Positions 1 to 8,559 of a DNA stretch of 64,000 bases are shown one piece after another; within the stretch, counting starts at the first letter, position 1; the number at the start of each line of letters is the position of its first letter. The translations under genes were made by a program, and so were the position numbers. The notes beneath the pieces were generated by a model. That model was not told where the DNA came from. It ran no database searches and saw only the letters and a program-made list of their open reading frames with translations. The stretch is from Bog-257 sp963834135 (GTDB taxonomy: Bacteria; Acidobacteriota; Terriglobia; Terriglobales; Acidobacteriaceae), in the NCBI GenBank assembly GCA_963834135.1, contig CAWIAN010000009.1, positions 1 to 64,000 of the forward strand, in the 5' to 3' direction.

Positions 1-750
1 GCCCAGGCCAAAGACAAAAATTGGGAAAGGGACCGAACACACAGCACGCGGAGGACGAGAATTTCAGGCACCATGCATTCTCCTTGCGGCAAAAAGCTGC
101 ACCGTCGTTGCGAATCGCGGTGCTCCCCTGTCGCTTTCCGGGCAGATGGCATGAACCGCGAGAGCGCAGCGGGAAGGTGGGATTCCGGTCGGTTCTGCCG
201 ACTCCGGACAAGAACCCTACCAAAAAGTCCTACCTCCAAGTGCTTTTATATGGCCTGAAAACCCGAAAGTCACCACCACTTAAGTAGGACGAAGATTGTC
301 GGTATTCTGGACTGCACTTTTGGGAACTTGGTTTTTGGGAAGGGCTACGACGAGTGGCCGAAGGGCTACAAAATCATGTCGCTGGAGGCTTTAAGAGAAG
401 CCGTGCGCACTCTGCCCGGTAACATCTATCGCGCAGAGGAGTGGTGTACACTTCTGACGCGCCGCTGCAGCGGGGTCATACTTCAGAAATAGCTTTTCAA
501 CCTTAACCTCAAAAAGATTAACGATGACTCCATCGGCAAGAACAGTCAGAGCAAAAGCGGGTACACGACAGAATTTCATGGTCGGCCAGAACCACCGTTC
601 GCATATGCTCGTGACACCTATCGTTGGAGCAAGAAGCGTCGCTATCGCTGTAGCCGGCAGTATTGATTCAGATCTGCTGGCGCAAAGCTTAGCCTTATGT
701 ATTTCATCGGAAATGGCAATCGCACATAGCGAATCGCAGATCGGGATCGG
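1..750. other. No convincing gene; possible decayed coding remnant
   Basis: No reading frame here has a recognisable family, a ribosome site and a plausible length together. The plus-strand frame beginning after the stop at 256 stays open to a TAG at 490 and continues in the same frame to a TGA near 660. Its translation contains protein-like pieces such as GYDEWPKGYKIMSLEALREAV and, after the stop, FAYARDTYRWSKKRRYR. I do not recognise them. This may be an eroded gene or chance. The base composition looks more A+T rich than the rest of the window. Confidence 0.3.
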
Positions 751-1599
751 ATGAAAATTCAACGTTATCTGTTTTTGGTGCTCGTAATTTCGTTGGCCGT
801 ATCGAATGGTTCTATGTCTGCGCAATCGTCACAGCCCGCTCACGAGTGGGGTTACGACGGCGCCGATGGTCCCAGCCACTGGGGGGATCTGAATCCAAAC
901 TTTGCGCCGTGCAAGGTGGGGCATCGCCAATCACCCATCGATATTCGTAACGCCAAGAAGTCTGATCTGCCGCCGATTGAGTTCCACTACAAGCCATCGC
1001 CGCTGGATATTATCGATAACGGTCACACCATCATGATTAACTACGCTCCGGGGAGCTTCATCAGCGTAGGCGGCAAGCAGTATCAGCTGAAACAGTTCCA
1101 CTTCCACAAGCCCAGCGAGGAAAAGATCAATGGCAAAACCTACGACATGGTCGTGCACATGGTGCACGCCGATGACGCCGGGAATCTGGCAGTGGTAGCG
1201 GTTCTGGTGCAAAAAGGCGCGGATAACCAATTGGCGCAAGAGTTGTGGAGCGAGCTGCCGGCGGAAAAAGGCAAAGAAGTAATACACAACGACATTCAGA
1301 TTGATTTGAATCAACTGTTGCCCGCCGATAAGGGCTATTACACCTTTCAAGGATCGTTGACCACGCCGCCCTGTAGCGAAGGTGTAACCTGGTTCGTCCT
1401 GAAGCAGCCGTACCGTTTCCGCGAAAGGAATCGCAAAATTCGAGACGGTTTACCGCCACGACGCGAGGCCGACCCAACCGGTTTACGATCGCGAGATATT
1501 GGAGAGCAAGTAGAGCGGGCAGCCGAAGGTAGCCGCGGCCGACGAATCCTTGAATTCAGACGGACGCCTTTCCGCCATAATGCCCCAACAAACAAGTAA
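751..1599 (+). CDS. Secreted alpha-carbonic anhydrase with a frameshifted C-terminus
   Basis: Zinc enzyme that interconverts CO2 and bicarbonate, exported to the periplasm. Residues 1-24 form a signal peptide ending in SMSAQS. The alpha-class core follows: HEWGY and SHWGDL near the N-terminus, QSPIDI, and zinc ligands H117 and H119 (QFHFHKPSEE) and H136 (VVHMVH), then LTTPPCSEGVTW. After residue about 220 (LKQP) the reading becomes arginine-rich and unlike the family. In the neighbouring frame from 1412 the sequence reads TVSAKGIAKFETVY...ILESK and stops at 1513, which is the normal alpha-CA ending. The gene has therefore suffered a +1 or -2 shift near 1408-1412, or the sequence holds an error there. 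The intact product would be about 254 residues, the usual length. All catalytic residues lie before the shift, but the lost segment includes a core strand, so activity is doubtful. Confidence 0.9.
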   Translation: MKIQRYLFLVLVISLAVSNGSMSAQSSQPAHEWGYDGADGPSHWGDLNPNFAPCKVGHRQSPIDIRNAKKSDLPPIEFHYKPSPLDIIDNGHTIMINYAPGSFISVGGKQYQLKQFHFHKPSEEKINGKTYDMVVHMVHADDAGNLAVVAVLVQKGADNQLAQELWSELPAEKGKEVIHNDIQIDLNQLLPADKGYYTFQGSLTTPPCSEGVTWFVLKQPYRFRERNRKIRDGLPPRREADPTGLRSRDIGEQVERAAEGSRGRRILEFRRTPFRHNAPTNK

Positions 1600-1641
1600 C
1601 AAATCATGAGACAGATGTTGGGATAGCTTAGGCGCAATCGG

Positions 1642-1674
1642 CAAGCGCGGCCAGTCAGGGGACGACCGCGCTTG
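1642..1674 (+). terminator. Hairpin downstream of carbonic anhydrase
   Basis: Nine-base arms CAAGCGCGG and CCGCGCTTG pair perfectly around a 15-base loop and are followed by only a short TTAAT. This could be a weak terminator for the carbonic anhydrase transcript. The missing T-run keeps confidence low. Confidence 0.35.
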
Positions 1675-1833
1675 TTAATCTGCCGATATCCGTAGTCTGG
1701 TGCAGGAACAGCGCGCCATTCGGCGTCATCGTGACTCACGATTCCCTGCTTCTCTCCCGCCCATGGGCGCAGCATGTTGCAGTAAAATTGAACAGGAACG
1801 TCGGAAGCGACTCAGCGTACTCCCGGAGAAGTA

Positions 1834-3705
1834 TTGGCAACCCACCGACTGAACGCCGAACAGATCCTCGAGCGCTTGCGAGGGATCGTCAATTCAGCCA
1901 GCGACTCTATCATCAGCACGGACACACAGGGTGTAGTTGAAACCTGGAACGATGCAGCTACCCTCATGTTTCGATACTCCGCTGACGAAATGGTCGGCCA
2001 GTCCATTTTCTTGATCACCCCGCCCGACTTACATGGTGACGAGAGGAACCGATTCGAACGAATACGCAGGGGCGAGACTGTTGAGGCTCACGAATACCAC
2101 ATCATGGCGAAAGGCGGCGACAAGAAGAGCGTTACTCGCTCAATGTCTCCCCTTAGAGATGGCTCTGGGCAGGTGGTTGGAGCAGCGCACATCATGCGTG
2201 ACTCACTGCTGCAACAGCAGGAAGAAATTCTGCGCGCTCGCTTGGCCGCAATTGTAGAGTCATCTGACGATGCCATTATTGCCAAGGATCTCAACGGGGT
2301 CATTACCAGCTGGAATGCTGCCGCCGAGCGAATGTTTGGTTATACCGCAGAGGAAATCGTTGGGCGTTCAGTCCTGACGATCATCCCGCCGGAATTACAG
2401 CACGAAGAGCCGATGATTTTAGGGCAGGTCAGGGCGGGCAATAGAGTTTTGCACTTGGAAACGCGGCGCCTGCACAAATCCGGCAAGAGAATCGAAGTAT
2501 CGTTGACCTCGTCTCCGATCCGCAATGATGACGGGAAAATCATTGGCGCCTCGAAAATCCTCCGCGACATCACCACCCGTCGCCAGGCCGACGACGCCCG
2601 CCTTCGCCTGGCCGCCATCGTCGAATCTTCCGATGATGCGATTATCTCCAAAAATCTGGACAGCACCATAACCAGCTGGAATGTGGCGGCCGAGCGCATG
2701 TTCGGCTATAAGGCCGAGGAGATTGTCGGACAGTCCGTATTGCGTCTGATGCCTCCCGAGCTTTATCGAGAAGAGCCGGAGATCATCCGCAAATTGCGTG
2801 CCGGCGAACGTATCCAGCATTTTGAAACGAAGAGGATGCGCAAGAATGGTGAGATTTTCTATGTCTCTCTGACCGTGTCTCCCGTGCGCGACGATAGCGG
2901 GCATGTGATCGGTGCGTCCAAAATCGTGCGCGACATAAGCGACCGAAAAGCGACCGAAACTGCGCTGATGGAAAAGGAAAAGCTGGCAGCCACGGGCAGG
3001 CTGGCGGCGAGTCTGGCGCACGAGGTCAACAATCCTCTAGAGGCAATCACAAATCTCGCCTTTCTGATTTCCAATCATCCCGGTCTGGACCGTGATGCCC
3101 GCGGCTACGCGGATGCCCTTCTCCGTGAGACAGAGCGGGCAGCTGATATTACGCACAGGACTCTAAGCTTCTACAAAGAGGCCACACAACAGAGTCCAAC
3201 CGACGTCACGGAAATGTTGCGGCAGATTCTACAGTTGAAGCAGAAGACGGTATTGGAGAGAAACATAAACGTCGTAACCGTCTTTTCCGACACTCCGGTT
3301 ATCAATGCGTATCGAGGAGAACTGCGTCAGGTATTTGAGAATCTCATCGAGAATGCCGTCGAAGCGGTTGGCCACGACGGATTCATTACGCTACGAACTC
3401 GCACATCCGGCAGAGGCGGCACTGAACGCTTGATAGTCAGCATTTGTGACTCGGGGTCTGGGGTCGCCCCCGCCATACGTAAGAAGATCTTCGACCCATT
3501 CTTCACGACAAAAGAATTTAAGGGCAGCGGTCTTGGTCTCTGGGTGTCCCGCTCAATCGTACAGAAGCACCGGGGCACGATCAGAGTGCGCAGTAGCTTC
3601 GACCCGAGATGGAGAGGAACAATATTCCTGGTCACCCTGCCCGTGTCACCGATTGTAGAGGCGTCTCAGCACCCAACATCGATTGAATCCTCCCTGCCGG
3701 TCTGA
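1834..3705 (+). CDS. Soluble PAS-PAS-PAS sensor histidine kinase
   Basis: Cytoplasmic two-component kinase of 623 residues with no membrane segment. The start is TTG, chosen because GGAGAAG lies directly upstream and the first PAS domain begins within ten residues. Three PAS domains occupy about 10-125, 130-250 and 256-375; the second and third are close copies (AIVESSDDAII, ITSWN, AAERMFGY). A HisKA domain follows with the phosphoacceptor H396 in LAHEVNNPLEAI, then a HATPase_c domain with N-box ENLIENAVEA near 502, DSGSGV near 538 and GSGLGLW near 565. The histidine box resembles PAS kinases that signal through separate response regulators. No response regulator is adjacent, so this is an orphan kinase. 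The ligand cannot be read from sequence. Confidence 0.93.
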   Translation: MATHRLNAEQILERLRGIVNSASDSIISTDTQGVVETWNDAATLMFRYSADEMVGQSIFLITPPDLHGDERNRFERIRRGETVEAHEYHIMAKGGDKKSVTRSMSPLRDGSGQVVGAAHIMRDSLLQQQEEILRARLAAIVESSDDAIIAKDLNGVITSWNAAAERMFGYTAEEIVGRSVLTIIPPELQHEEPMILGQVRAGNRVLHLETRRLHKSGKRIEVSLTSSPIRNDDGKIIGASKILRDITTRRQADDARLRLAAIVESSDDAIISKNLDSTITSWNVAAERMFGYKAEEIVGQSVLRLMPPELYREEPEIIRKLRAGERIQHFETKRMRKNGEIFYVSLTVSPVRDDSGHVIGASKIVRDISDRKATETALMEKEKLAATGRLAASLAHEVNNPLEAITNLAFLISNHPGLDRDARGYADALLRETERAADITHRTLSFYKEATQQSPTDVTEMLRQILQLKQKTVLERNINVVTVFSDTPVINAYRGELRQVFENLIENAVEAVGHDGFITLRTRTSGRGGTERLIVSICDSGSGVAPAIRKKIFDPFFTTKEFKGSGLGLWVSRSIVQKHRGTIRVRSSFDPRWRGTIFLVTLPVSPIVEASQHPTSIESSLPV

Positions 3706-4241
3706 AGCGCGATCGACATTCTGTTGAGACGAAGAGCTTGGCGATTACTTTTGATAAATCGCCGTGCCACTCATCGATGCGGTGCAGTCGCCTCGATGCC
3801 TCGAAACCTCACACGATAGGGGAACAAACAGGCACAACCTTGGGTGGTGGCACGTCCTCGAGGAACTGCCCCCACGATTGCGGCACGGTGGGGAGATCAC
3901 GCCATAGAGTACGGCTAACTATAATCCTGGGTGCAAGCCGTAGTCGGAGCCGCTGCTGGCGTCGCTCGCTGATGGCCGGTTGATAAATCCGGTGAGGGGC
4001 GAAAAGCCGATGGAAGCCCCCGAACGTCTGCCCGCAAGCACCACGATAGTGATTAACCCGGCATTCAGGAAGTGTTTAAGCGGCGCGCGTTAGCGATCGT
4101 TTAAAAAACGGAGGCCGAATTCTGTCCGTTCTTAAACGTAATCGGGGTACAATCGCTGGACATTTTTGACCGGCATGCCGCGGTGTGCCGCATTACTCAT
4201 GGAGTTTTTCCAAGACAATCCCTCTAGCGTCGGAGATTTCC
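3706..4241. other. Intergenic region without a supported gene
   Basis: About 530 bases between the kinase and the HAF-repeat protein. The short open frames lack family resemblance and ribosome sites. A TATAAT-like hexamer sits near 3918 and TACAAT near 4149, neither with a good -35. A CCCCAC...GGTGGGG hairpin lies near 3870-3895. Nothing else seen. Confidence 0.4.
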
Positions 4242-6470
4242 ATGTCGCGTCGCTCCGTCTTATTTCTTGGTCTGCTGGGCTTCCTGTTGCCGGCGATCGC
4301 TGTAGCGCAAACCGGAAACTACAATTTCACTACCATTGACTACCCAGGAATCATAGGCAATACAATACCCACCGCCATAAACGACGCCGGCCTGGTCGTA
4401 GGCTCGTATACAGACACGCAGTCAGTCACCCATGGCTTTATCTATTCAGGGAACGGCCAATATACAAGCTTCGATGCACCGGGAAACGGTACCCTTGGAA
4501 CTTATGTCTATGGTGTTAATAACGCGGGCGTGATCACGGGATATTTCGAAGACAGCAACGGGGCACATGGCTTCATCAAGGCGGGGCAACAATTCACGCA
4601 ACTGGATTTCGGTCTCGACGAAGCGACCGTGGTTTACGGGATCAACAACAACGGAGAGGTCGACGGCTGGTATGCCTCGTCTCAAGGGGTACAAAGCTTT
4701 ATCTACAACTACAACACCCAGGTCTTGACCTCCATCAGTTGTTCGGGTGCTCCCATCGAAACCTGGGGTATCAACGACCAATCACAAGTGGTCGGGCCGG
4801 ACATACAGGGAGTCGGGGATGCCTACTACTACAACCAGGGCGTCTGCACGACGATCAACTATCCAGGGCTGTCAACAACCGTCGCGGCCGGTATCAACAA
4901 CAATGGATTGGTCGCTGGATACGCCGACGACGGTTCCGACGGAGACGCAGTAAGTTTTCTCTGGGTCACCTCGTCTCAACAATTTATTACCATCAATTAT
5001 TCCTCTCCTATCGGCATATTAGGAATCAACAATAACGCAGATATAACGGGGGTTTATCTCATCGGTGATGTCCCTCACGGATTCATCGGCAACCCCGCGG
5101 GACAGGCGAACTACACCCTCACGGTAACCACAACCGGATCGGGAACCGTCACCAGCACGGATGGCCATATCAGTTGCCCGCCGAACTGCAGCTTCACCTA
5201 CCCTGCCAACACCAACGTATCGCTGAACGCGCAGCCGGCTGCGGGCAACGTCTTCGTGACCTGGAGCGGCGCCTGTGATGGCAGTGGAGCATGCACAGTA
5301 ACAATGAGCCAGGACCAGACGGTTGGCGCAGTCTTCTCTGCAGGGCTACAGTTTGTCTCCCTGACACCGTGCCGGGTGGTCGACACCAGAAATCCTGACG
5401 GACCGTTCGGCGGTCCACCTATACCGGGTGGAACCTCGAGGAGTTTCACGCTTCCTCAAGGTCAATGCAATATCCCCGCCTCGGCCCAGGCATATTCGTT
5501 AAATGTGACCGTCGTTCCTCAGGGACCGTTACATTACCTAACCATCTGGCCCACCGGCGAGAATCAGCCGGCCATCTCGACCATTAACTCAAGGGACGGG
5601 CGCACGAAAGCTACTGCCGCCATCGTGGCCGCCGGCACCTCAGGGGCGGTCAGCGTTTATGCCACCGACACGACCAACGTGCTGCTCGACATCGACGGAT
5701 ATTTCGCCGCTCCAGGTGGGCAGAGCCTTCAGTTCTATCCGCTCACGCCCTGCCGAATAGTGGATACCCGGCAGCAGAACGGACCTCTCGGCGGTCCTTA
5801 CCTGCAAGCAAACGTGGAGCGCGATTTCCCCATACCTCAAAGCTCCTGCATTCCTTCAGGATTGTCGGCATCAGCGTACTCGTTCAACGTAACCGCCGTG
5901 CCTCATCCCGCGCATGAGAGACTGGGCTACCTTACAGTCTGGCCGGCCGGCGCACCGCAGCCCGTGGTCTCCACGCTGAACAATCCCACGGGAACAACTG
6001 TGGCGAACGCCGCCATCGTGCCAGCCGGTACGGGCGGAGCCGTCGCCGTCTTCCCGAATGGCGACACCGACCTTCTTATCGATATCAACGGCTACTTTGG
6101 CACGCCGGGTTCGGGTGGACTTTCGCTGTATCCCACCGCTCCTTGCCGGGCCCTCGATACACGTAACGTGGGTAACGGCCAGCCCTTCATCGGCGAGTTG
6201 ACGGTCAATATCAGCGGTGGCCCGTGTGCGCCCCCCTCAGGTGCGCAAGCTTACGTCTTCAACGCCACGGTCGTACCGCCGGGCGCGCTCGGGTACCTGA
6301 CGCTCTGGCCTGATGGTGACGACCAGCCGCTGGTGTCGACGCTGAATGCCGCCGACGGTTCCGTCACTTCCAATATGGCGATCGTGCCCACCAGCAATGG
6401 CTCGATCGACGCTTACGCCTCGGCACTGACACAGTTGATCCTGGACATCTCTAGTTACTTCGCTCCGTAA
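4242..6470 (+). CDS. Secreted HAF-repeat protein with three C-terminal PCRVVDTR modules
   Basis: Exported protein of 742 residues, function unknown. The ATG at 4242 is preferred over an upstream GTG at 4185 because GGAG stands nine bases before it and a clean signal peptide ends at AIAVAQ (residue 23). Residues 25-285 contain about six HAF-type repeats with the pattern INNNGxVxGxY and HGFI. Residues 289-366 resemble a small secreted beta domain (GSGTVTS, CPPNCSFTY, FVTWSGAC) of the divergent InlB/Big repeat type. Three tandem modules follow at about 368-490, 495-622 and 626-742. Each starts (V/Y)xLTPCRxxDTR or a variant, has NVTVVP, LTxWP and STLN in the middle, and ends with LDIDGYFAP-like residues. 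No membrane anchor or sorting signal is visible after the third module. Confidence 0.8.
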   Translation: MSRRSVLFLGLLGFLLPAIAVAQTGNYNFTTIDYPGIIGNTIPTAINDAGLVVGSYTDTQSVTHGFIYSGNGQYTSFDAPGNGTLGTYVYGVNNAGVITGYFEDSNGAHGFIKAGQQFTQLDFGLDEATVVYGINNNGEVDGWYASSQGVQSFIYNYNTQVLTSISCSGAPIETWGINDQSQVVGPDIQGVGDAYYYNQGVCTTINYPGLSTTVAAGINNNGLVAGYADDGSDGDAVSFLWVTSSQQFITINYSSPIGILGINNNADITGVYLIGDVPHGFIGNPAGQANYTLTVTTTGSGTVTSTDGHISCPPNCSFTYPANTNVSLNAQPAAGNVFVTWSGACDGSGACTVTMSQDQTVGAVFSAGLQFVSLTPCRVVDTRNPDGPFGGPPIPGGTSRSFTLPQGQCNIPASAQAYSLNVTVVPQGPLHYLTIWPTGENQPAISTINSRDGRTKATAAIVAAGTSGAVSVYATDTTNVLLDIDGYFAAPGGQSLQFYPLTPCRIVDTRQQNGPLGGPYLQANVERDFPIPQSSCIPSGLSASAYSFNVTAVPHPAHERLGYLTVWPAGAPQPVVSTLNNPTGTTVANAAIVPAGTGGAVAVFPNGDTDLLIDINGYFGTPGSGGLSLYPTAPCRALDTRNVGNGQPFIGELTVNISGGPCAPPSGAQAYVFNATVVPPGALGYLTLWPDGDDQPLVSTLNAADGSVTSNMAIVPTSNGSIDAYASALTQLILDISSYFAP

Positions 6471-6851
6471 GAAACGAAGAGATAGGAAGGGCTCCGCAGG
6501 ATAGCTACGCGATGGAGCCGTATCAAGGCGTGCTGGGGTTCAATGCATCCGAGCCTACGCGCTCGGAAATGCCTGTGCACTTGACGCGGAAGCTCTTGTT
6601 GACTCCGAATGTGTTATTTGAATGAAGTCGCTCGTTCTCGACAGTTAACCGCTATTTGATCACCAGCCCTGCGCCGCTTTCCCTATAGTCTTAACGCCGC
6701 CAAATCTTACTCGACCTGCTAAGTCGATTGACATTAATCGCTTGAGTCGTAAGACAAGATTAAGTTGACGGCGAATTTCCAGAGCGCCTATAGTGGCCGA
6801 CGATAAAGGCGATCAGGGCATCGCCAGAATTTATAATCCATCAGGAGTCCC
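6471..6851. other. Intergenic region
   Basis: Contains TTGACA at 6729 but no matching -10 at the right distance, and a loose inverted CTTAC/GTAAG pair around 6707-6757. No coding frame is supported. It presumably carries the promoter of the GloVer gene downstream. Confidence 0.35.
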
Positions 6852-8165
6852 ATGAGAACCCGGCAAAGCTTCACGTATCAGTCACGTTTGACCTTCGCGG
6901 TTGCATTGTTTTGCCTGCTGACGGCGTTCGCCACGGCGCAGGCGGCAGCCCAGACGTTCACCGTACTGCATGCCTTTGGTAGCCAGCCCAATGACGGCGC
7001 CAATCCTGTTGTCGGCTTAACCATGGACGTCCAAGGCGACTTATACGGAACCACGTCAAGCGGGGGAAACCTGGGCGTTCTTTGCAATAACGGCTGCGGA
7101 AACGTTTTTCAGCTCAAACGCGCGGGCTCTGGCTACATTTACAATTCGCTCTATCGGTTCCAAGGCGGCAACGACGGTGCCAATCCGGAAATTCCAGTAA
7201 CCGTCGGACCGAACGGCACTCTCTATGGCGGCACGCTTCATGGTGGCGGAAGCGCGAATGCCGGAACCTTGTTCAACCTGAAACCTTCGCCAACCAACTG
7301 CAAAAGTACCTCCTGTCCGTGGCGCGAAGTCCAAATGGTGAAGTTCAACCAGACGAATGGCTTCTATCCTTCCGGCCAACTGCTGTTCGATGGCGCCGGC
7401 AACATTTACGGAACAACCTGGTTTGGCGGGTACAGTGACGAGGGTACGATTTTCCAACTGACGCCCTCTAACGGCAGCTGGGCGGAAGACATACTCTACA
7501 ACTTCGGCGTAGGCAACGATATGGGTGGGGCCCAGCCGTATGGTGGAGTCATTTTTGACCACGCCGGCAATCTCTATGGCACAACCCAATGGGGCGGCAC
7601 AAGCGTCTACGGCGTAGTTTACGAATTGACGCCCAACGGAAACTCATGGACCGAGACCGTGCTATACGATTTCACGGGCGGCAACGACGGCGGTAGACCG
7701 GAGTACAACCTGGTGATGGATGCTGCCGGAAATCTCTACGGCACTACCGGCTGGGTCCCCGAGACCAACAATCCGGGAACGGTCTACGAACTTACACCCT
7801 CAGGCGGCGCATGGACTTACCATCTCCTTTACGCTTTTCCCTCGGCCGCTCAGGGGGCAGGCGCGGTCAGCGGCCTGACGATGGACAGCGCCGGCAACCT
7901 TTACGGCACAACGTCATTCGAGGGAAATCAGAATTGTACTAACGGCTGCGGCACCGTTTTCAAGCTCGCGCCTTCGGGCAATGGCTGGGTCTACAGCAAC
8001 CTGTATAACTTCACGGGCGGCGCTGATGGATCGTTCCCGTTTGGAGGTGTAGTGCTGGACAACGAAGGCAATCTGTATGGCACCGCTGAGTACGGCGGCA
8101 CGGGCGCGGATTGTTTGAATGGCGAGGGAACCTGCGGCGTAGTGTGGAAACTCAGCACTCACTGA
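6852..8165 (+). CDS. Secreted GloVer-type tandem-repeat protein (paralogue 1)
   Basis: Exported repeat protein of 437 residues. A signal peptide ends around ATAQAAAQ (residue 34). The rest is built from about eight to nine repeats of 35-55 residues with the core GLTMDxxGNLYGTTxxGG, then GxVFxL and xLYxFxGGNDG. Such repeats are annotated as choice-of-anchor GloVer-containing proteins and are expected to fold as a beta-propeller-like or solenoid array. No anchor is visible: the protein ends inside the last repeat with GVVWKLSTH. The ATG has AGGAG seven bases upstream. Two paralogues lie in the window (12445 and 40395). The ligand or role is unknown. Confidence 0.85.
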   Translation: MRTRQSFTYQSRLTFAVALFCLLTAFATAQAAAQTFTVLHAFGSQPNDGANPVVGLTMDVQGDLYGTTSSGGNLGVLCNNGCGNVFQLKRAGSGYIYNSLYRFQGGNDGANPEIPVTVGPNGTLYGGTLHGGGSANAGTLFNLKPSPTNCKSTSCPWREVQMVKFNQTNGFYPSGQLLFDGAGNIYGTTWFGGYSDEGTIFQLTPSNGSWAEDILYNFGVGNDMGGAQPYGGVIFDHAGNLYGTTQWGGTSVYGVVYELTPNGNSWTETVLYDFTGGNDGGRPEYNLVMDAAGNLYGTTGWVPETNNPGTVYELTPSGGAWTYHLLYAFPSAAQGAGAVSGLTMDSAGNLYGTTSFEGNQNCTNGCGTVFKLAPSGNGWVYSNLYNFTGGADGSFPFGGVVLDNEGNLYGTAEYGGTGADCLNGEGTCGVVWKLSTH

Positions 8166-8480
8166 GCAGGTGGCGCATCGTCGTTCCGGTAACTTCTGGT
8201 ATGAACTGATTGCGACGCTTGCGGTACCTTAACACTGAAGCCCGCGGATTACATTAACTCAGCGTCGAATGAGCGTGTAAGACACACCATAAACGGAGCC
8301 TAAACCTGTTTCTGTTTGCAAACAGGTTGCGGTACTTTGATTGGACCATTGGCGTCACATCGTCATGTCGTAAGTGATGTGACCAGGTCCGAATGGTGCC
8401 ATCATCAAGGCTTCCGCACGTCTTCCCGCACCGAAATCGATACCCGATATTTAAACGTTTCAGGCGATATTAGCGAACCA
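8166..8480. other. Convergent intergenic region with an upstream hairpin
   Basis: Between convergent GloVer and S53 peptidase genes. It holds a hairpin with arms AACCTGTTT (8303-8311) and AAACAGGTT (8320-8328) and a motif near 8189-8222 that resembles stretches at 12208 and 13907 (see findings). No gene is supported. Confidence 0.4.
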
Positions 8481-8513
8481 AAAAAGCCCGGACCCATAAG
8501 GTCCAGGCTTTTT
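8481..8513. terminator. Bidirectional rho-independent terminator
   Basis: Arms AAAAAGCCCGGACC and GGTCCAGGCTTTTT pair with one G-T wobble around the loop CATAA. The A-run and T-run on the two sides make it work in both directions. It sits between the GloVer gene and the S53 peptidase, which converge, so it probably ends both transcripts. Confidence 0.85.
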
Positions 8514-8559
8514 GTACTTGCAAGGTTTCGGCAGGTAACACCGAAACGCCTTGCTCCCG

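Noticed and set aside
21..287. 88-codon frame near the window start
   Set aside because: No ribosome site or family resemblance.
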